Assembly (NCBI GenBank): GCA_944470555.2
Contig: OX104130.1
Coordinates: forward strand, 53,849,491-53,913,490
Direction: 5' to 3'
Origin: Heterobilharzia americana
Taxonomy: Eukaryota > Platyhelminthes > Trematoda > Strigeidida > Schistosomatidae
DNA: 64,000 nt
Shown here one piece after another: positions 63,110-64,000 of the stretch. The position numbers and the translations under genes are program-made. Each line of letters starts with the position of its first letter. Position 1 is the stretch's first letter. The notes under the pieces were generated by a model, which worked only from the letters and a program-made list of their open reading frames with translations, did no database searches and was not told the DNA's origin.

Positions 63110-64000
63110 CTGGTAAAAAAGAGAAGAAAAAGCCGAATTATCAGTAATTAAGTTCGCGGTAGAAGAAAAAGCTTTGAAGTACGAAAGAAATTTAATTTCT
63201 ACCTATAAATCACTTTTTTATATCAGCTAACCGTTATTATTTACCGCATTTTTACAATTATAGTATTTTATAGTTTGAACAGAATTTTACGTGATCAAGT
63301 TTTTCCTCGAGTGGAACCCAAATAGGAAACGACGAGTTGGGGGTCTGATGGTGAAATGGAGAAATCGTTTGAGAAGAAGTGAATGGTAGATGATGGTAGC
63401 GAACTCTTCCTTCACAGCATTATCAAAACAAATGTCTGTGGTATGATATACTAGGCGTTTCACTTCTATTGGCGGGATACGACACTAAAATGGCACATGT
63501 TGGTTTTCTACGCATACCTTATAACAGAGTCCCATCTAACCATTTTGGCAACAGAATATTAATAAATAAGATAGTGTTCCTCTACTATTGTGAATATGAC
63601 TGCCAGATGAACACTACTACACTTATTAAGGACAATATTTTTTATCAATCTTAGTTATAATGACTACTAAGGTATGATACACATATCACTTCGTTCAGTC
63701 AGTCTTTTCTTAAAAAAAAATATTTTAATTCATGCTTAGTATAATTTCAAAGTATGCTGATCGGAAGGAAACAATTACAAAAGGGAGTAGAATAATTGTC
63801 ACTACTATATAAAGACACGTCTTAAACATTTTCAATTGGTGGGATATTTTATTATCTTTTATAAGTAAAAACACGTGAATTTTAGGTTATATTCCATTAA
63901 AATTCAATTTTAACCATTATAGCTTTTTACATTAAAACCTTCACTAGTAAATGTATTAGGTTAATGCATATTCAATTTATCTACAAATTTACTTATCTTA
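63110..64000 (-). other. upstream intron or 5' flank of the phosphodiesterase gene
   Basis: AT-rich sequence upstream of the first recognised exon. It contains a short plus-strand R1 fragment near 63309-63400. I see no other exon, promoter or repeat that I can support. Confidence 0.5.
63309..63400 (+). mobile_element. R1 3' fragment
   Basis: GAGTGGAACCCAAATAGGAA and ACGAGTTGGGGGTCTGATGG match the R1 3' region (compare 45838-45880). Only about 90 bases are recognisable. Confidence 0.6.

Overview
The window is animal nuclear DNA and most likely comes from a blood fluke (Schistosoma or a close relative). It is AT-rich. Its only recognisable host gene is broken into tiny exons separated by introns of 0.8 to 15 kb. 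The introns are filled with the repeat types known from schistosomes: tRNA-headed SINEs carrying hammerhead ribozyme motifs (Sm-alpha type), RTE-type non-LTR retrotransposons, Penelope-like elements and a Ty3/gypsy remnant. There is no bacterial-type gene organisation.

Host gene. Twelve exons on the minus strand, from about 63.1 kb down to 12.3 kb, form a PDE2-type (GAF-GAF-HD) cyclic nucleotide phosphodiesterase. I assembled them by reading splice sites and phases by eye. Order: GAF-A (63.1, 58.9, 54.9, 51.9 and 43.8 kb), inter-GAF linker and start of GAF-B (39.6 and 38.0 kb), end of GAF-B (34.5 and 33.6 kb), long linker helix (18.5 and 15.2 kb), and the first part of the catalytic domain with HNWMHAF and CHDIDHRG (12.6-12.3 kb). 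Ten of the eleven consecutive junctions are phase-compatible. The exception (33.6 to 18.5 kb) suggests an unseen microexon. The first exons and the rest of the catalytic domain lie outside the window or were not recognised, and the centre of GAF-B was not found.

Repeats. R1 and R2 are two RTE-like LINE families. R2 at 20.0-22.2 kb keeps a 461-codon reverse transcriptase frame; most other copies are 5'-truncated, two with clear target-site duplications. There are four Penelope-like fragments. Five tRNA-like short element groups (S1 to S5 here) account for many of the remaining repeats; S1 and S2 contain hammerhead ribozyme motifs, and two S2 copies keep the complete catalytic core. A ~1 kb fold-back element lies at 42.4-43.4 kb, with smaller palindromes at 18.2 and 52.1-52.4 kb. 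Nested insertions (R1 in S4, R2 in a Penelope element) give relative ages.

Essentially everything between 12.3 and 63.1 kb that is not an exon is intron of the phosphodiesterase gene. The 12.3 kb below it is probably another long intron and the 0.9 kb above it upstream intron or 5' region. Element boundaries are by eye and approximate unless a duplication fixes them.
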